A stretch of DNA of 64,000 nt, from NCBI RefSeq assembly GCF_011601275.1, contig NZ_JAAOLY010000009.1, positions 1 through 64,000 of the forward strand. The letters are read 5' to 3'. This DNA is from Janthinobacterium lividum (lineage in GTDB: Bacteria > Pseudomonadota > Gammaproteobacteria > Burkholderiales > Burkholderiaceae_D). Below the pieces are notes generated by a model. That model saw only the letters and a list, made by a program, of their open reading frames with translations, was not told where the DNA came from and did not search any database. How positions within the stretch are numbered: the stretch's first letter is position 1; each line of letters opens with the position of its first letter. Positions 8,114 to 17,536 of the stretch are shown here, piece after piece. The translations under genes were made by a program, and so were the position numbers.

Positions 8114-9070
8114 ATGAAAATTGCATTCCTTGCCGACCCGCTGGCAGGCTTCAAGACTTACAAAGATTCCACCTTCGCCATGATGCGCGAGGCGGTCAAA
8201 CGCGGCCATGCCGTCTACGCCTTCGAACAGAAGGACATGGCGCTGGAAGAAGGCATCGTTACGGCACGGATCAAACACATCGAGCTGACGGGCGACGAAC
8301 ACGACTGGTACAAGGTCGTCTCCACCGAAGAAGTGCGCCTGTCGGCCCTGGACGCCGTCGTCGAGCGCAAGGATCCGCCGTTCGACATGGAATACGTGTA
8401 TGGCACGTATCTGCTGGAACTGGCGGAAAAGCAGGGCGCCTGCGTCTTCAACAAGCCGTCCGCCATCCGCGACAACAATGAAAAGCTGGCCATCGCGCAG
8501 TTTTCCGAATTCACGTCGCCGACCCTGGTGACGTCGGACGAAGCGCGCCTGCGCGCCTTCCACGCCAAGCACCAGGACGTCATCTTCAAGCCGCTCGACG
8601 GCATGGGCGGCGCGGGCATCTTCCGCGTCAAGGCCGACGGCCTGAACCTGGGTGCCATCATCGAGACGCTGACGGAGAACGGCGCGCAGACCATCATGGC
8701 GCAGCGTTTCATCGCCGACATCGTCAAGGGCGACAAGCGCATCCTCGTCATCGGCGGCAAACCGGTGCCGTTTTCGCTGGCGCGCATCCCGCAGGCGGGC
8801 GAAGTACGGGGCAATCTGGCCGCCGGCGGCACGGGCGTGGCGCAGCCATTGACGGCGCGCGACCTGGAAATCGCTGAAAAGCTGGGTCCTATTCTGGCCG
8901 CGCGCGGCCTGATGCTGGTAGGATTGGACGTGATCGGCGACTACCTGACGGAAGTCAATGTCACCAGCCCGACCTGCTTCCAGGAAATCATGCAGCAGAC
9001 GGGTTTTGACGTGGCGGCCATGTTTGTCGACGCCGTCGAGCATGGCGTTGCGCAAGCGCAGCAGCGCTAG
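8114..9070 (+). CDS. gshB: Glutathione synthetase
   Basis: 318 residues, close to the 316 of E. coli GshB. It joins gamma-glutamylcysteine and glycine using ATP. The N-terminus MKIAFLADPLAGFKTYKDST is typical and fixes the start at 8114; the in-frame extension upstream is not family-like. The ATP-grasp glycine loop is FKPLDGMGGAGIF at residues 158-170. The metal/product end NVTSPTCFQEI is intact. It lies directly after gshA and 13 bases before a PTS EIIA gene. Confidence 0.96.
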   Translation: MKIAFLADPLAGFKTYKDSTFAMMREAVKRGHAVYAFEQKDMALEEGIVTARIKHIELTGDEHDWYKVVSTEEVRLSALDAVVERKDPPFDMEYVYGTYLLELAEKQGACVFNKPSAIRDNNEKLAIAQFSEFTSPTLVTSDEARLRAFHAKHQDVIFKPLDGMGGAGIFRVKADGLNLGAIIETLTENGAQTIMAQRFIADIVKGDKRILVIGGKPVPFSLARIPQAGEVRGNLAAGGTGVAQPLTARDLEIAEKLGPILAARGLMLVGLDVIGDYLTEVNVTSPTCFQEIMQQTGFDVAAMFVDAVEHGVAQAQQR

Positions 9071-9083
9071 AAGGTGAGTGACT

Positions 9084-9488
9084 ATGGTAGGGATTTTGCT
9101 CATGACACATGCACCGCTGGGACAGGCGTTCATCGCGGCCTGCGCGCATGTGTTCCGGGGGGCAACGGAACGGTTTGAAGCCATCGACGTCGTCGCCGAC
9201 CAGGACCTGGCGGAAGTGCAGAAGCTGGCGTCGGACGCCATCTGCCGCCTCGACGACGGTTCCGGCGTACTGGTGATTACGGACGTGAAGGGCGGCACGC
9301 CGTCGAACTGCTGCAACAAGCTGGCCGACGCGGGCAGGGTGGAAGTCATCGCCGGCATCAGCCTGCCGATGCTGCTGCGCGCCATCACGTATCGCCGCGA
9401 CACGCTCGACGTGGTGGTGGAGATGGCGCTGGCCGGTGCGCAAAGCGGCGCCGTGCGCGTCGATAACCGCATTCGCGTGGGCGAGTAA
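9084..9488 (+). CDS. PTS EIIA component, mannose family (ManX-like)
   Basis: 134 residues with a single EIIA-Man domain. The phosphorylated His is His9 in GILLMTHAPLG, and the conserved DVKGGTPSN is present. The ATG at 9084 has AAGGTGAG five bases upstream; the GTG two codons before lies inside that site. No EIIB, EIIC or EIID gene is nearby, so it probably has a regulatory role instead of sugar transport. HPr and EI follow in the same direction, forming a complete soluble phosphorelay. Confidence 0.9.
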   Translation: MVGILLMTHAPLGQAFIAACAHVFRGATERFEAIDVVADQDLAEVQKLASDAICRLDDGSGVLVITDVKGGTPSNCCNKLADAGRVEVIAGISLPMLLRAITYRRDTLDVVVEMALAGAQSGAVRVDNRIRVGE

Positions 9489-9500
9489 AGAGTGACATGG

Positions 9501-9526
9501 CCGCCGCCCTGAAGGCGGCGGGTTTT
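9501..9526 (+). terminator. Weak terminator-like hairpin between the EIIA gene and ptsH
   Basis: CCGCCGCC pairs perfectly with GGCGGCGG around a short CTGAA loop and is followed by GTTTTA. The T run is only four bases, so partial termination or attenuation is more likely than a complete stop. Confidence 0.5.
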
Positions 9527-9579
9527 ATAGCCAGGGCTGGCAACAATGCAGTGCATTCAGGGATAGAGACCATACAAAA

Positions 9580-9849
9580 ATGATTCAAAGAGAACTCGAA
9601 ATCATCAACAAGCTGGGACTGCACGCACGCGCCTCCGCCAAATTTACCCAGCTCGCCGCCAAGTTCAAGAGCGACGTCTGGCTGACCCGCAACGCGCGTC
9701 GCATCAACGCCAAGTCCATCATGGGCGTGATGATGCTGGCCGCCGGCAAGGGCGCGAAAGTGACCCTGGAAGCCGAGGGCGATGATGAGCAGGCATGTGT
9801 CGATGCGTTGACCGCCCTGATTAATGACAGGTTTGGCGAAGGCGAGTAA
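9580..9849 (+). CDS. ptsH: Phosphocarrier protein HPr
   Basis: 89 residues. His15, in KLGLHARAS, accepts phosphate from EI. Ser46, in NAKSIMGV, is the position modified by HPr kinase in organisms that have it. Both are intact. The protein sits between the EIIA gene and ptsI in one direction. With no permease in the window the relay EI-HPr-EIIA is likely regulatory, as proposed for other Burkholderiales. An HPr kinase gene is not in this window. Confidence 0.95.
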   Translation: MIQRELEIINKLGLHARASAKFTQLAAKFKSDVWLTRNARRINAKSIMGVMMLAAGKGAKVTLEAEGDDEQACVDALTALINDRFGEGE

Positions 9850-9893
9850 TGCCCGCCGAACGCAGCCGCAGCCGCATTCCGACAGGTCAACCC

Positions 9894-11636
9894 ATGGCAT
9901 CTTTCACGCTCCACGGCATCCCGGTTTCCCGCGGCATCGCCATTGGCCGCGCGCATCTGCTGGCGCCGGCCGCCCTTGACGTCAAACATTACCTGGTCGC
10001 GCAGGAGCAGATCGAAGCCGAAGTGCAGCGCCTGCAAAGCGCCATCGCCACCGTCCACAAGGAACTGCAAACCTTGTGGAACGAGCTGCCCAAGGATGCG
10101 CCCACGGAACTGGGCGCCTTCATCGACGTGCATGCGCTGATCCTGTCCGACCCGATGATTTCCGAAGCGCCGCTCGACATCATCCGCAAGCGCCACTACA
10201 ACGCCGAATGGGCGCTGCTGACGCAGATCGATGAACTGTCGGCGCAGTTCGACGAAATCGAAGACCCGTATCTGCGCGAGCGCAAGGCCGACATCCAGCA
10301 GGTGGCCGAACGCGTCTTGAAAGTCTTGCTGGGCACGGAGCAGCTGCTGCCCAAGGCGGCGGCCGAAGATGAATTGATGGCGCAGATGATCGTCGTCGCG
10401 CACGATATCTCGCCGGCCGACATGCTGCAGTTCCGCGACCGTTCCTTCATCGGCTTCATTACCGACGTGGGCGGGCAGAACTCGCACACGGCCATCGTCG
10501 CGCGCAGCCTCGACATTCCCGCCGCCGTCGGCATGTCGCAGGCATCGATGCTGATCGACCAGGATGACTGGCTGATCATCGACGGCGACGCCGGCGTCGT
10601 CATCGCCAACCCCAGCGCCCTGGTGCTGGAGCAGTACCGCGAGCGCCAGACGGCCATGCAGCGCGCCCGTAAAAAGCTGGGCAAGCTGAAAAAGACGCCG
10701 GCCGTCACCAAATGCGGCACCCCCATCACCCTGCTGGCGAATATCGAATTGCCCGAGGATTGTCCATTTGCGCTGGAGTCGGGCGCCAGCGGCGTGGGCC
10801 TGTTCCGCTCCGAATTCCTGTTCATGGGCCGCGCCCACAAGATTCCCACCGAGGACGAGCAGTTCGAGGCTTACCGCAACACGGTGCAGTCGATGAAGGG
10901 CCGCGTGGTAACCATCCGCACGCTCGACATCGGCGCCGACAAGCCGCTCGACCAGGCCGACCATACGGCCTTGAATCCCGCATTGGGCCTGCGCGCCATC
11001 CGTTACTGCCTGGCCGAGCCGCAATTGTTCCTGACGCAGCTGCGGGCCATTTTGCGCGCCTCCGCCTTTGGCAAGGTGCGCATCCTGATCCCGATGCTCG
11101 CGCATGCGTTCGAGATTGACCAGTCGCTGGCCATGATCGCGCAAGCGAAGGCCAGCCTGCGCGAGGAAGGCGTCAAGTTCGACGACGAGGTCGAAGTGGG
11201 CGCCATGATCGAGATTCCCGCCGCCGCGCTGGCCCTGCCCATGTTCGTCAAGCGCATGGACTTCCTGTCGATCGGCACGAATGATTTGATCCAGTACACC
11301 CTGGCCATCGACCGGGTCGACTACGAAGTGGCGCATTTGTACAATCCGCTGCACCCGGCCGTGCTGCAACTGATCTCCATGACGATCGCGGCCGGCCACA
11401 AGGCGGGCATCGACGTGGCCGTTTGTGGCGAGATGGCGGGCGATGTGAAGCTCACGCGCCTGTTGCTGGGCATGGGACTGCGCGAGTTTTCCATGCATCC
11501 GGCCCAGCTGTTGGCGGTCAAGCAAGAGATCCTCAACAGCGACCTGGGCCTGATTGCGCCACAAATGCGCAAAATTATGCGTTCCATGGAGCCAAATGTG
11601 ATCGCGGAAGCCGTACAACAGTTGCAGCTCATGTAA
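9894..11636 (+). CDS. ptsI: PTS enzyme I (phosphoenolpyruvate-protein phosphotransferase)
   Basis: 580 residues from the ATG at 9894 ([18 protein letters not shown]), which aligns with the family N-terminus. An ATG at 9849 overlapping the ptsH stop (TAATG) has an AAGG site and would add 15 residues, so the start is not certain. The N-terminal domain carries the phospho-His in [13 protein letters not shown]. The C-terminal PEP-binding barrel has [16 protein letters not shown] and [10 protein letters not shown]. It transfers phosphate from PEP to HPr and is last in the PTS run. Confidence 0.95.
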   Translation: MASFTLHGIPVSRGIAIGRAHLLAPAALDVKHYLVAQEQIEAEVQRLQSAIATVHKELQTLWNELPKDAPTELGAFIDVHALILSDPMISEAPLDIIRKRHYNAEWALLTQIDELSAQFDEIEDPYLRERKADIQQVAERVLKVLLGTEQLLPKAAAEDELMAQMIVVAHDISPADMLQFRDRSFIGFITDVGGQNSHTAIVARSLDIPAAVGMSQASMLIDQDDWLIIDGDAGVVIANPSALVLEQYRERQTAMQRARKKLGKLKKTPAVTKCGTPITLLANIELPEDCPFALESGASGVGLFRSEFLFMGRAHKIPTEDEQFEAYRNTVQSMKGRVVTIRTLDIGADKPLDQADHTALNPALGLRAIRYCLAEPQLFLTQLRAILRASAFGKVRILIPMLAHAFEIDQSLAMIAQAKASLREEGVKFDDEVEVGAMIEIPAAALALPMFVKRMDFLSIGTNDLIQYTLAIDRVDYEVAHLYNPLHPAVLQLISMTIAAGHKAGIDVAVCGEMAGDVKLTRLLLGMGLREFSMHPAQLLAVKQEILNSDLGLIAPQMRKIMRSMEPNVIAEAVQQLQLM

Positions 11637-11649
11637 ACTGTCACCTATC

Positions 11650-11723
11650 AGCATCGGGACACGTCGCGCGCGGCAAGAGGTGTCCTGATGCTAAAGTTGC
11701 AGCACCTATCATCGCGGTGCTGC
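11650..11723 (+). promoter_or_regulatory. Two tandem hairpins in the metX leader
   Basis: The first stem, AGCATCGGGACAC with GTGTCCTGATGCT (11650-11692), has 13 base pairs including one wobble, around a 17-nt loop. The second, GCAGCACC with GGTGCTGC (11699-11723), is perfect. They lie between the ptsI stop and metX. Neither is followed by a T run. They do not fit the SAM-I or SAM-II riboswitch pattern as I know it. The function is unknown: terminator of ptsI, processing signal or leader control of metX. Confidence 0.5.
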
Positions 11724-11770
11724 ATCGACCATGGCCCGTGGGGCCGCCCCCCTTTTATAAACCGACACAC

Positions 11771-12970
11771 ATGTCATCCATTGGAATCGTTTCGCCGCAA
11801 ACCATGTATTTTGCGCAACCCCTGCAGCTGCAAAGCGGAGCATCGCTGCGGGACTATATGTTGATGTATGAAACCTACGGCACCCTGAACGCCGACAAAT
11901 CGAACGCGGTGCTGGTTTGCCACGCCCTGAACGCCTCGCACCACGTGGCCGGCGTCTACGCGGACCAGCCGAAGAGCACGGGCTGGTGGGACAATATGGT
12001 CGGTCCCGGCAAGCCGCTCGACACGGACAAATTCTTCGTCATCGGCGTCAACAACCTCGGCTCCTGCTTCGGCTCGACGGGCCCCATGCACACCAATCCC
12101 GCCACCGGCAAGCCGTATGGTGCCGCTTTCCCGGTCGTCACGGTGGAAGACTGGGTCAGCGCGCAGGCGCGCCTGGCCGATGAACTGGGTATCACCCAAT
12201 TCGCCGCCGTGATGGGGGGATCCCTGGGCGGCATGCAGGCGCTGGCGTGGAGCATCATGTTCCCCGAGCGGCTGCGCCACTGCGTGGTGATCGCCTCGAC
12301 GGCCAAGCTGTCGGCGCAAAACATCGCCTTCAACGACGTGGCGCGCCAGGCCATCCTGTCCGACCCTGAATACCATGGCGGCGACTTCTATGCGCACGGC
12401 GTGGTGCCGAAGAACGGCTTGCGCGTGGCGCGCATGGTGGGCCACATCACGTATCTGTCGAATGACGACATGGCGGAAAAATTCGGCCGCAAGCTGCGCG
12501 ATGCGGCGCAGACGGGCGACTACAAATTCGGCTTCGGCATCGACTTCGAGATCGAATCGTATTTGCGCTACCAGGGCGACAAGTTCTCCGAATACTTCGA
12601 CGCCAACACGTATTTACTGATCACCAAGGCGCTCGACTATTTCGACCCGGCGCGCGCGCATGGTGGCGACCTGGCCAAGGCCCTGTCGGGCACGAAGGCC
12701 AAGTTCTTCCTCGCCTCGTTTTCCACCGACTGGCGTTTTTCGCCCGAGCGCAGCCGCGAGATTGTCGAAGCGCTCGTCTGCAACCGCCGCCAGGTCACGT
12801 ATGCGGAAATCGACGCGCCGCACGGCCACGACGCCTTTTTGCTGGAAGATGCGCGCTACATGAACATGGTGCGCGCCTATTATGGCCAGGTTTGGAACGA
12901 CATCGGGGCGGGCTTGCCGGCTCCCGCACTGCATACCGCCGTCCGCCAGGGCGCCAAGGAGACAGCATGA
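11771..12970 (+). CDS. metX: Homoserine O-acyltransferase MetX
   Basis: 399 residues, alpha/beta-hydrolase fold. The nucleophile Ser151 lies in [12 protein letters not shown] and the catalytic His near residue 353 in PHGHDAFLL. It activates homoserine for methionine synthesis. The family includes both acetyl- and succinyl-CoA users, and sequence reading alone cannot settle which applies here. The start at 11771 ([10 protein letters not shown]) fits the family; the upstream open frame does not. It overlaps metW by four bases (ATGA), the usual betaproteobacterial arrangement. Confidence 0.94.
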   Translation: MSSIGIVSPQTMYFAQPLQLQSGASLRDYMLMYETYGTLNADKSNAVLVCHALNASHHVAGVYADQPKSTGWWDNMVGPGKPLDTDKFFVIGVNNLGSCFGSTGPMHTNPATGKPYGAAFPVVTVEDWVSAQARLADELGITQFAAVMGGSLGGMQALAWSIMFPERLRHCVVIASTAKLSAQNIAFNDVARQAILSDPEYHGGDFYAHGVVPKNGLRVARMVGHITYLSNDDMAEKFGRKLRDAAQTGDYKFGFGIDFEIESYLRYQGDKFSEYFDANTYLLITKALDYFDPARAHGGDLAKALSGTKAKFFLASFSTDWRFSPERSREIVEALVCNRRQVTYAEIDAPHGHDAFLLEDARYMNMVRAYYGQVWNDIGAGLPAPALHTAVRQGAKETA

Positions 12971-13578
12971 CTTTTGAAGAATTGAGCGCGCTGCGCCCCG
13001 ACCTGGCCTTCATCGCCCACTGGGTGCCGAATAACGCGCACGTGCTGGACGTGGGCTGCGGCGAAGGCGTGATGCTGCAGTACCTGCAAAGCGACAAGGA
13101 GTGCAGTGGTTACGGCATCGAGATCGCCGACGACAAGGTGCTGGCCAGCACCCGCCGTGGCGTGAACGTGATCCAGCAAGACATGGAAAAGGGCTTGTCG
13201 ATTTTTGGCGACAACAGCTTCGACACGGTGCTGTGCCTGTCCTCCCTGCAGATGATGAAGCAGGTCGAGCCGCTGCTGCGCGACATCGTGCGCGTGGGCG
13301 CCGAAGCCATCGTCTCGTTCCCCAACTTCGCCTACTGGCCGCACCGCGTGGCGTTGCTGAAAGGCCGCATGCCCGTGTCGAAATCGCTGCCTTACCAGTG
13401 GTACGACACGCCGAACGTGCGCTGCGCCACCATCCAGGACTTCCGCGAGCTGGCCGAGGAATGCGGCCTGGAAGTGATCGAATGCGTGGCCCTGGCCGAA
13501 GGCAAGATGGTCTCCGTGCTGCCGAATTTGCGTGGCGACCTGGCCGTCTTCCGCCTGCGTAAAAAAGCGGTGCATTGA
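12967..13578 (+). CDS. metW: Methionine biosynthesis protein MetW
   Basis: 203 residues. A class I methyltransferase-like fold with the SAM loop VLDVGCGEG at residues 26-34. MetW is encoded with MetX in many proteobacteria and is required with it for homoserine acylation or methionine synthesis in several species; its own reaction is not settled. It is translationally coupled to metX (ATGA overlap) and shares one base with the ampG start (TGATG). Confidence 0.92.
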   Translation: MTFEELSALRPDLAFIAHWVPNNAHVLDVGCGEGVMLQYLQSDKECSGYGIEIADDKVLASTRRGVNVIQQDMEKGLSIFGDNSFDTVLCLSSLQMMKQVEPLLRDIVRVGAEAIVSFPNFAYWPHRVALLKGRMPVSKSLPYQWYDTPNVRCATIQDFRELAEECGLEVIECVALAEGKMVSVLPNLRGDLAVFRLRKKAVH

Positions 13579-14837
13579 TGAGCAAAAGCCCGGCGCCTGG
13601 CTGGCGTTCCTATGCCAATGGCCGCATGCTGGCCGTGCTGGTGCTGGGCTTCAGTTCCGGCCTGCCCCTGTTCATCCTGCTGTACCTGCTGCAGGCGTGG
13701 CTGGCCAAGTCGGGCTTGAACGTCAAGGCGCTGGGGCTGTTCGCCCTGGTGCAGTTCCCGTACATCTGGAAATTCCTGTGGGCGCCCCTGATGGATCGCT
13801 ACCGCATCCTGGGACTGGGACGCCGGCGCGGCTGGATGGCCCTGACGCAAGTGGCGCTGTTCTTTTCCATCGGCGCCATGGGCATGCTCGATCCGCTCAC
13901 CCAGATTGGCCTGATCGCGGCCGCTGCCGGCGGCGTGGCCTTCCTGTCGGCCAGCCAGGACATCGTCATCGACGCCTACCGGCGTGAAATCCTCAGTGAC
14001 AACGAGCAGGGCCTGGGCGCCGCCGTCATCGTCAACGCGTATAAAGTGGCGGGCATGGTGCCGGGCGCGCTGTCGCTGATCCTGGCCGACCGCATGCCGT
14101 GGCAGCCCGTGTTCTGGATCACGGCCGCCTTCATGCTGCCGGGTTTTGTCTGCACCCTGCTGATCAAGGAGCCGACCGTGTACGGCTCGCCGCCAAAGAC
14201 CATGCGCGAAGCGATCATTCTGCCGTTCCAGGAATTCATCGCGCGCGATGGTTGGCGTAACGCAATGTGGATCCTTGCCTTCGTATTACTCTACAAAATC
14301 GGCGACAGCATGGCCACGGCGCTGGCGACGAAGTTTTATCTGGACCTGGGTTTTTCCATGACGCAGATCGGCCTGGCCGCCAACACCACGGGTTTCTGGG
14401 CCAGCCTGGCCGGTGGCGTGGTGGGCGGCGTGTGGATGCTCAAGCTGGGCATCAACCGGGGTCTGTGGGTGTTTGGCGCGCTGCAGGCGATCGCGATTCT
14501 CGGCTTCGCCTGGCTGGCGCAGGTGGGGCCGAATACCGTGCTGCTCAGCGCCGTGATCGGTTTTGAAGCGTTCGCCAGCCTGGGGCTGGGTGCGGCCGCC
14601 TTTGTCGCGTTCCTGTCGCGCAGCACGGACCCGCGCTACACTGCCACGCAATATGCCTTGTTTTCCAGCCTCAGCGCCGTGCCGCGCACCCTGATCAATG
14701 CCTCGGTGGGCTTCCTGGTCGCCGAGCTGGGCTGGTTCTCGTTTTTCATCGTGTGCTTCTTCCTGGCCTTCCCGGCCATGATGATGCTGCCTAAAATTGC
14801 TCCATGGAGGTCTGCCAATGGCACCAATATCCCTTAA
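13578..14837 (+). CDS. ampG: AmpG family muropeptide MFS transporter
   Basis: 419 residues with about 12 membrane helices. The AmpG signature FPYIWKFLWAPLMDRY stands near residues 57-72. It imports anhydro-muropeptides released during wall turnover into the cytoplasm for recycling, and in some bacteria feeds AmpR/AmpC induction. The gene is translationally coupled to metW and overlaps the next gene by 20 bases. Confidence 0.92.
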   Translation: MSKSPAPGWRSYANGRMLAVLVLGFSSGLPLFILLYLLQAWLAKSGLNVKALGLFALVQFPYIWKFLWAPLMDRYRILGLGRRRGWMALTQVALFFSIGAMGMLDPLTQIGLIAAAAGGVAFLSASQDIVIDAYRREILSDNEQGLGAAVIVNAYKVAGMVPGALSLILADRMPWQPVFWITAAFMLPGFVCTLLIKEPTVYGSPPKTMREAIILPFQEFIARDGWRNAMWILAFVLLYKIGDSMATALATKFYLDLGFSMTQIGLAANTTGFWASLAGGVVGGVWMLKLGINRGLWVFGALQAIAILGFAWLAQVGPNTVLLSAVIGFEAFASLGLGAAAFVAFLSRSTDPRYTATQYALFSSLSAVPRTLINASVGFLVAELGWFSFFIVCFFLAFPAMMMLPKIAPWRSANGTNIP

Positions 14838-15720
14838 ACGTTACGCCATCCTGGCCAGCCTGTGCGCGGCCACCGCGCTGTCGTCCCTGTCCGCCCACGC
14901 CCAGCAGGCGACGGTCCAGGATGGCATCAAGGTACGTCCCTTGTCGACTTCGCGCATCTTTGCCGGCGGCGCCGATTTCAATGAACAATCGAAGCAGCAA
15001 TATACGCAGCTGGTCAACGAGGCGAAGGAAAAAAATGCGCTGGTGCCCGACAGCGACCCGCAGGTAAAACGCCTGCGCGCCATCGCCCAGCGCATCATCC
15101 CGTTCGCCACGCGCTGGAACGAGGCGTCGGCCAACTGGAACTGGCAGGTCAACCTGCTCAATTCCGACCAGGTCAATGCCTTTTGCATGCCGGGCGGGCA
15201 GATCGCTTTTTACAGCGGCATCATCACCAAGCTGAATCTGACCGACGACGAAGTGGCCATCGTCATGGGCCATGAGATTTCGCACGCCTTGCGCGAACAC
15301 TCGCAGGCGCAGGCCGGCAAGGGCAACCTGGCCGCCGTCGGCGCCAAGCTGGCCGGCGCCGGCCTGTCGGCCTGGCTCGGCGTCGATCCGAGCATCACCA
15401 GTACCGCCACGAATATGGCGGCGCAGGGCGTGATGCTGAAGTTTTCGCGCGACGACGAACGCGAAGCGGACCTGATCGGCATGGACCTGGCCGCGCGCGC
15501 CGGCTTCGACCCGCGCGCCGGCGTCATCCTGTGGCAGAAAATGGCGGCCGTAAGCAAGGGCGCGCCGCCGGAATTCCTCTCGACGCACCCGTCGGGCAAG
15601 GACCGCATCTCGCAGATGAACAGCCACATGACGCAAGTGCTGCCGCTGTACGCGCGCAGCAAGGGCGTCAGCGTCGACGCCTTGCCGCCGTACCGCAGCA
15701 CCGCCATCGCGCAGCGCTAG
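14818..15720 (+). CDS. M48 family periplasmic metalloprotease
   Basis: 300 residues from the ATG at 14818, which has a strong GGAGG seven bases upstream inside the ampG end. A signal peptide ends near AHAQQ (residues 26-30). The zinc motif HEISH is at 152-156, and the third ligand Glu lies in DDEREADLIG. It resembles the LoiP/YcaL or Oma1-like M48C group that degrades damaged envelope proteins. No lipobox Cys is present, so a soluble periplasmic location is inferred. It follows ampG, but a functional link is not shown. Confidence 0.9.
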   Translation: MAPISLKRYAILASLCAATALSSLSAHAQQATVQDGIKVRPLSTSRIFAGGADFNEQSKQQYTQLVNEAKEKNALVPDSDPQVKRLRAIAQRIIPFATRWNEASANWNWQVNLLNSDQVNAFCMPGGQIAFYSGIITKLNLTDDEVAIVMGHEISHALREHSQAQAGKGNLAAVGAKLAGAGLSAWLGVDPSITSTATNMAAQGVMLKFSRDDEREADLIGMDLAARAGFDPRAGVILWQKMAAVSKGAPPEFLSTHPSGKDRISQMNSHMTQVLPLYARSKGVSVDALPPYRSTAIAQR

Positions 15721-15721
15721 A

Positions 15722-16624
15722 ATGTCGAAGCGTCACGCCGCCGCTCCTTTGCCCATGCGCGACGGCGTGGCGCCCAGCTACCTGTGGCTGCCGGAAGGGC
15801 AGTGGCCGGACATGCTGTCCTTCCTGCTCGAGCGTTATCCGCAGATCAGCGCGGCGCAATGGCAGGACCGCATGGCGCGCGGAGAAGTGGTCGATGGCGA
15901 CGGCGCCGTGCTGGCGCCCGACAGCGCATACCGGCGCGGCATGCGCATTTTTTACTACCGCGAGTTGGAGCGGGAAACGCCGATTCCCTTCCACGAAGAG
16001 ATCCTGTTCCAGGACGAACACCTGGTGGTGGTCGACAAGCCGCACTTTCTGCCGATGACGCCGGCCGGGCGCTTCGTGCAGGAGACCTTGCTGACGCGCC
16101 TGAAGAAAAAGCTGGACTGTGCCGACCTCACGCCGATCCACCGCCTCGACCGCGAGACGGCCGGCGTAGTGATTTTTTCGCGCAAGATAGCCAGCCGTGG
16201 CGCCTATCAATCGCTGTTCCAGCGCCGCGAAGTGCGCAAGACGTACGAGGCGCTGGCGCCCGTGCTGGCGGAGCGCGATTTTCCATTCACCTACCGCAGC
16301 CGCATGGTCGAGGGCGCGCAGTTTTTTCTCATGCGCGAAGAGGCGGGCGAGCCGAATTCGGAAACCATCATCGAGATCATCGAAGAGCGCGGCGACGTGG
16401 CCCTGTACCGGCTGCAGCCGCACACGGGGCGCAAGCACCAGCTGCGCGTGCACCTGGCCGCGCTGGGCATCCCCATCGTCAACGATGCGTTTTACCCGGT
16501 GGCCCTGCCGTGCAAGGAAGACGATATGTCGCAGCCCTTGCGGCTGCTGGCGCGGGCCATCGATTTTACGGACCCTTTGAGCGGCGAGCCGCGCCACTTT
16601 GAAAGCCGGCGCGTGCTCGGGTAA
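15722..16624 (+). CDS. RluA family RNA pseudouridine synthase
   Basis: 300 residues. The catalytic motif HRLDRETAG lies at 140-148 with the essential Asp143. The segment LVVVDKPHFLPM and the C-terminal RKHQLRVHLAALGIPIVND are family hallmarks. It isomerises uridine in rRNA or tRNA. The target cannot be told from sequence; the N-terminal 90 residues, without a clear S4 domain, resemble the RluA-like proteins that modify 23S rRNA or tRNA. It begins one base after the M48 gene stop. Confidence 0.9.
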   Translation: MSKRHAAAPLPMRDGVAPSYLWLPEGQWPDMLSFLLERYPQISAAQWQDRMARGEVVDGDGAVLAPDSAYRRGMRIFYYRELERETPIPFHEEILFQDEHLVVVDKPHFLPMTPAGRFVQETLLTRLKKKLDCADLTPIHRLDRETAGVVIFSRKIASRGAYQSLFQRREVRKTYEALAPVLAERDFPFTYRSRMVEGAQFFLMREEAGEPNSETIIEIIEERGDVALYRLQPHTGRKHQLRVHLAALGIPIVNDAFYPVALPCKEDDMSQPLRLLARAIDFTDPLSGEPRHFESRRVLG

Positions 16625-16650
16625 TCCGACACCACCAGGGACGTATCCGA

Positions 16651-17427
16651 TCAGCCCTTGATCGTGTAATCGATGATCAACGGCGCATGGTCGGAAAAAC
16701 GCTCATCCTTGTAGACGCTGACCGTATGCGCCTGGGCCGCGATGCCGGGGGTGGCGACGTGGTAGTCGATGCGCCAGCCCACGTTCTTCGCGTAGGCTTG
16801 TCCGCGGTTGCTCCACCACGTGTACTGGTCTTCGCGCTTGTCCAGGCCGCGGTGCACGTCGACAAAGCCCACTTCGTCGAAGACGCGCGTCAGCCATGCG
16901 CGTTCCTCGGGCAGGAAGCCGGAGTTCTTCTTGTTGCCCTTCCAGTTCTTCAGGTCGATTTCATGGTGGGCGATGTTCCAGTCGCCGCAGATGACCACTT
17001 CGCGGCCCAGCGCCTTCAATGCCAGCAGATGCGGCAGGAACAGTTCCATGAAGCGGAACTTGGCTTCCTGGCGCTCGGGGCCGGACGAGCCGGATGGGCA
17101 GTACACGGAAATGACGGACAGGTTGCCAAAATCACAGCGCACGTAGCGGCCTTCGGCGTCGAATTCAGGGCTGCCGAAACCGATATGCACGGCGTCCGGC
17201 TCGACCTTGCTGTACACGCCCGTGCCGGAATAGCCCTTTTTCTCGGCGTAGTGGAAATGGCCATGGTAGCCGTGCGGGTTGAGGAATTCCGGCGTCATGT
17301 CGGGCAGCTGCGCCTTCAATTCCTGCACGCAGATGAAATCGGCCGTCTGCGTGCCCATCCAGTTGAAAAAGCCTTTTTTGGCGGCGGAACGGATACCGTT
17401 CAGATTGGCGGAAATAATTTTTGGCAT
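16651..17427 (-). CDS. xth: Exodeoxyribonuclease III (AP endonuclease)
   Basis: 258 residues. The metal ligand Glu36 lies in CVQELK. The GDWNIAHHEIDLKN block and the C-terminal FSDHAPLIIDY supply the catalytic Asp, Asn and His. It cuts at abasic sites and has 3'-5' exonuclease activity in base-excision repair. The start at 17427 (MPKIISANLNGIRSA) is the family N-terminus; an in-frame extension to 17670 overlaps the pyrE promoter and start region on the other strand and is rejected. It diverges from pyrE. Confidence 0.95.
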   Translation of the reverse strand: MPKIISANLNGIRSAAKKGFFNWMGTQTADFICVQELKAQLPDMTPEFLNPHGYHGHFHYAEKKGYSGTGVYSKVEPDAVHIGFGSPEFDAEGRYVRCDFGNLSVISVYCPSGSSGPERQEAKFRFMELFLPHLLALKALGREVVICGDWNIAHHEIDLKNWKGNKKNSGFLPEERAWLTRVFDEVGFVDVHRGLDKREDQYTWWSNRGQAYAKNVGWRIDYHVATPGIAAQAHTVSVYKDERFSDHAPLIIDYTIKG

Positions 17428-17479
17428 AGGTCGAGAGTGAAAAGGGCGTTGTACGGGGCCGGCGGGCGCGGCATGGCGA

Positions 17480-17508
17480 TTGTCTCGCCGGTGCGCGCGG
17501 ATTAAAAT
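17480..17508 (+). promoter_or_regulatory. Sigma70 promoter of pyrE
   Basis: TTGTCT (17480-17485) and TAAAAT (17503-17508) are separated by exactly 17 bases. Transcription would start near 17516, leaving about 20 nt before the GTG start of pyrE. No pyrE leader peptide or attenuator is visible in so short a leader. Confidence 0.65.
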
Positions 17509-17536
17509 ACAGGCACTTTTAAAAAATGAGGCTAAT

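Noticed and set aside
9585..11654. A 689-codon minus-strand open frame opposite ptsH and ptsI
   Set aside because: No motif, unusual His/Gln/Arg composition, and fully antisense to conserved PTS genes.
11423..11770. Upstream extension of metX overlapping ptsI
   Set aside because: The extra residues are a shadow of ptsI and of the hairpin region; MetX begins at 11771.
11637..11770. SAM-I or SAM-II riboswitch before metX
   Set aside because: The stems and loops do not follow either consensus as far as can be judged by eye; kept only as an unknown leader.
16621..16650. TAATCCGACACC after the pseudouridine synthase stop, resembling one REP arm
   Set aside because: Only one arm is present and it includes the stop codon; it may be a remnant but cannot be supported as an element.
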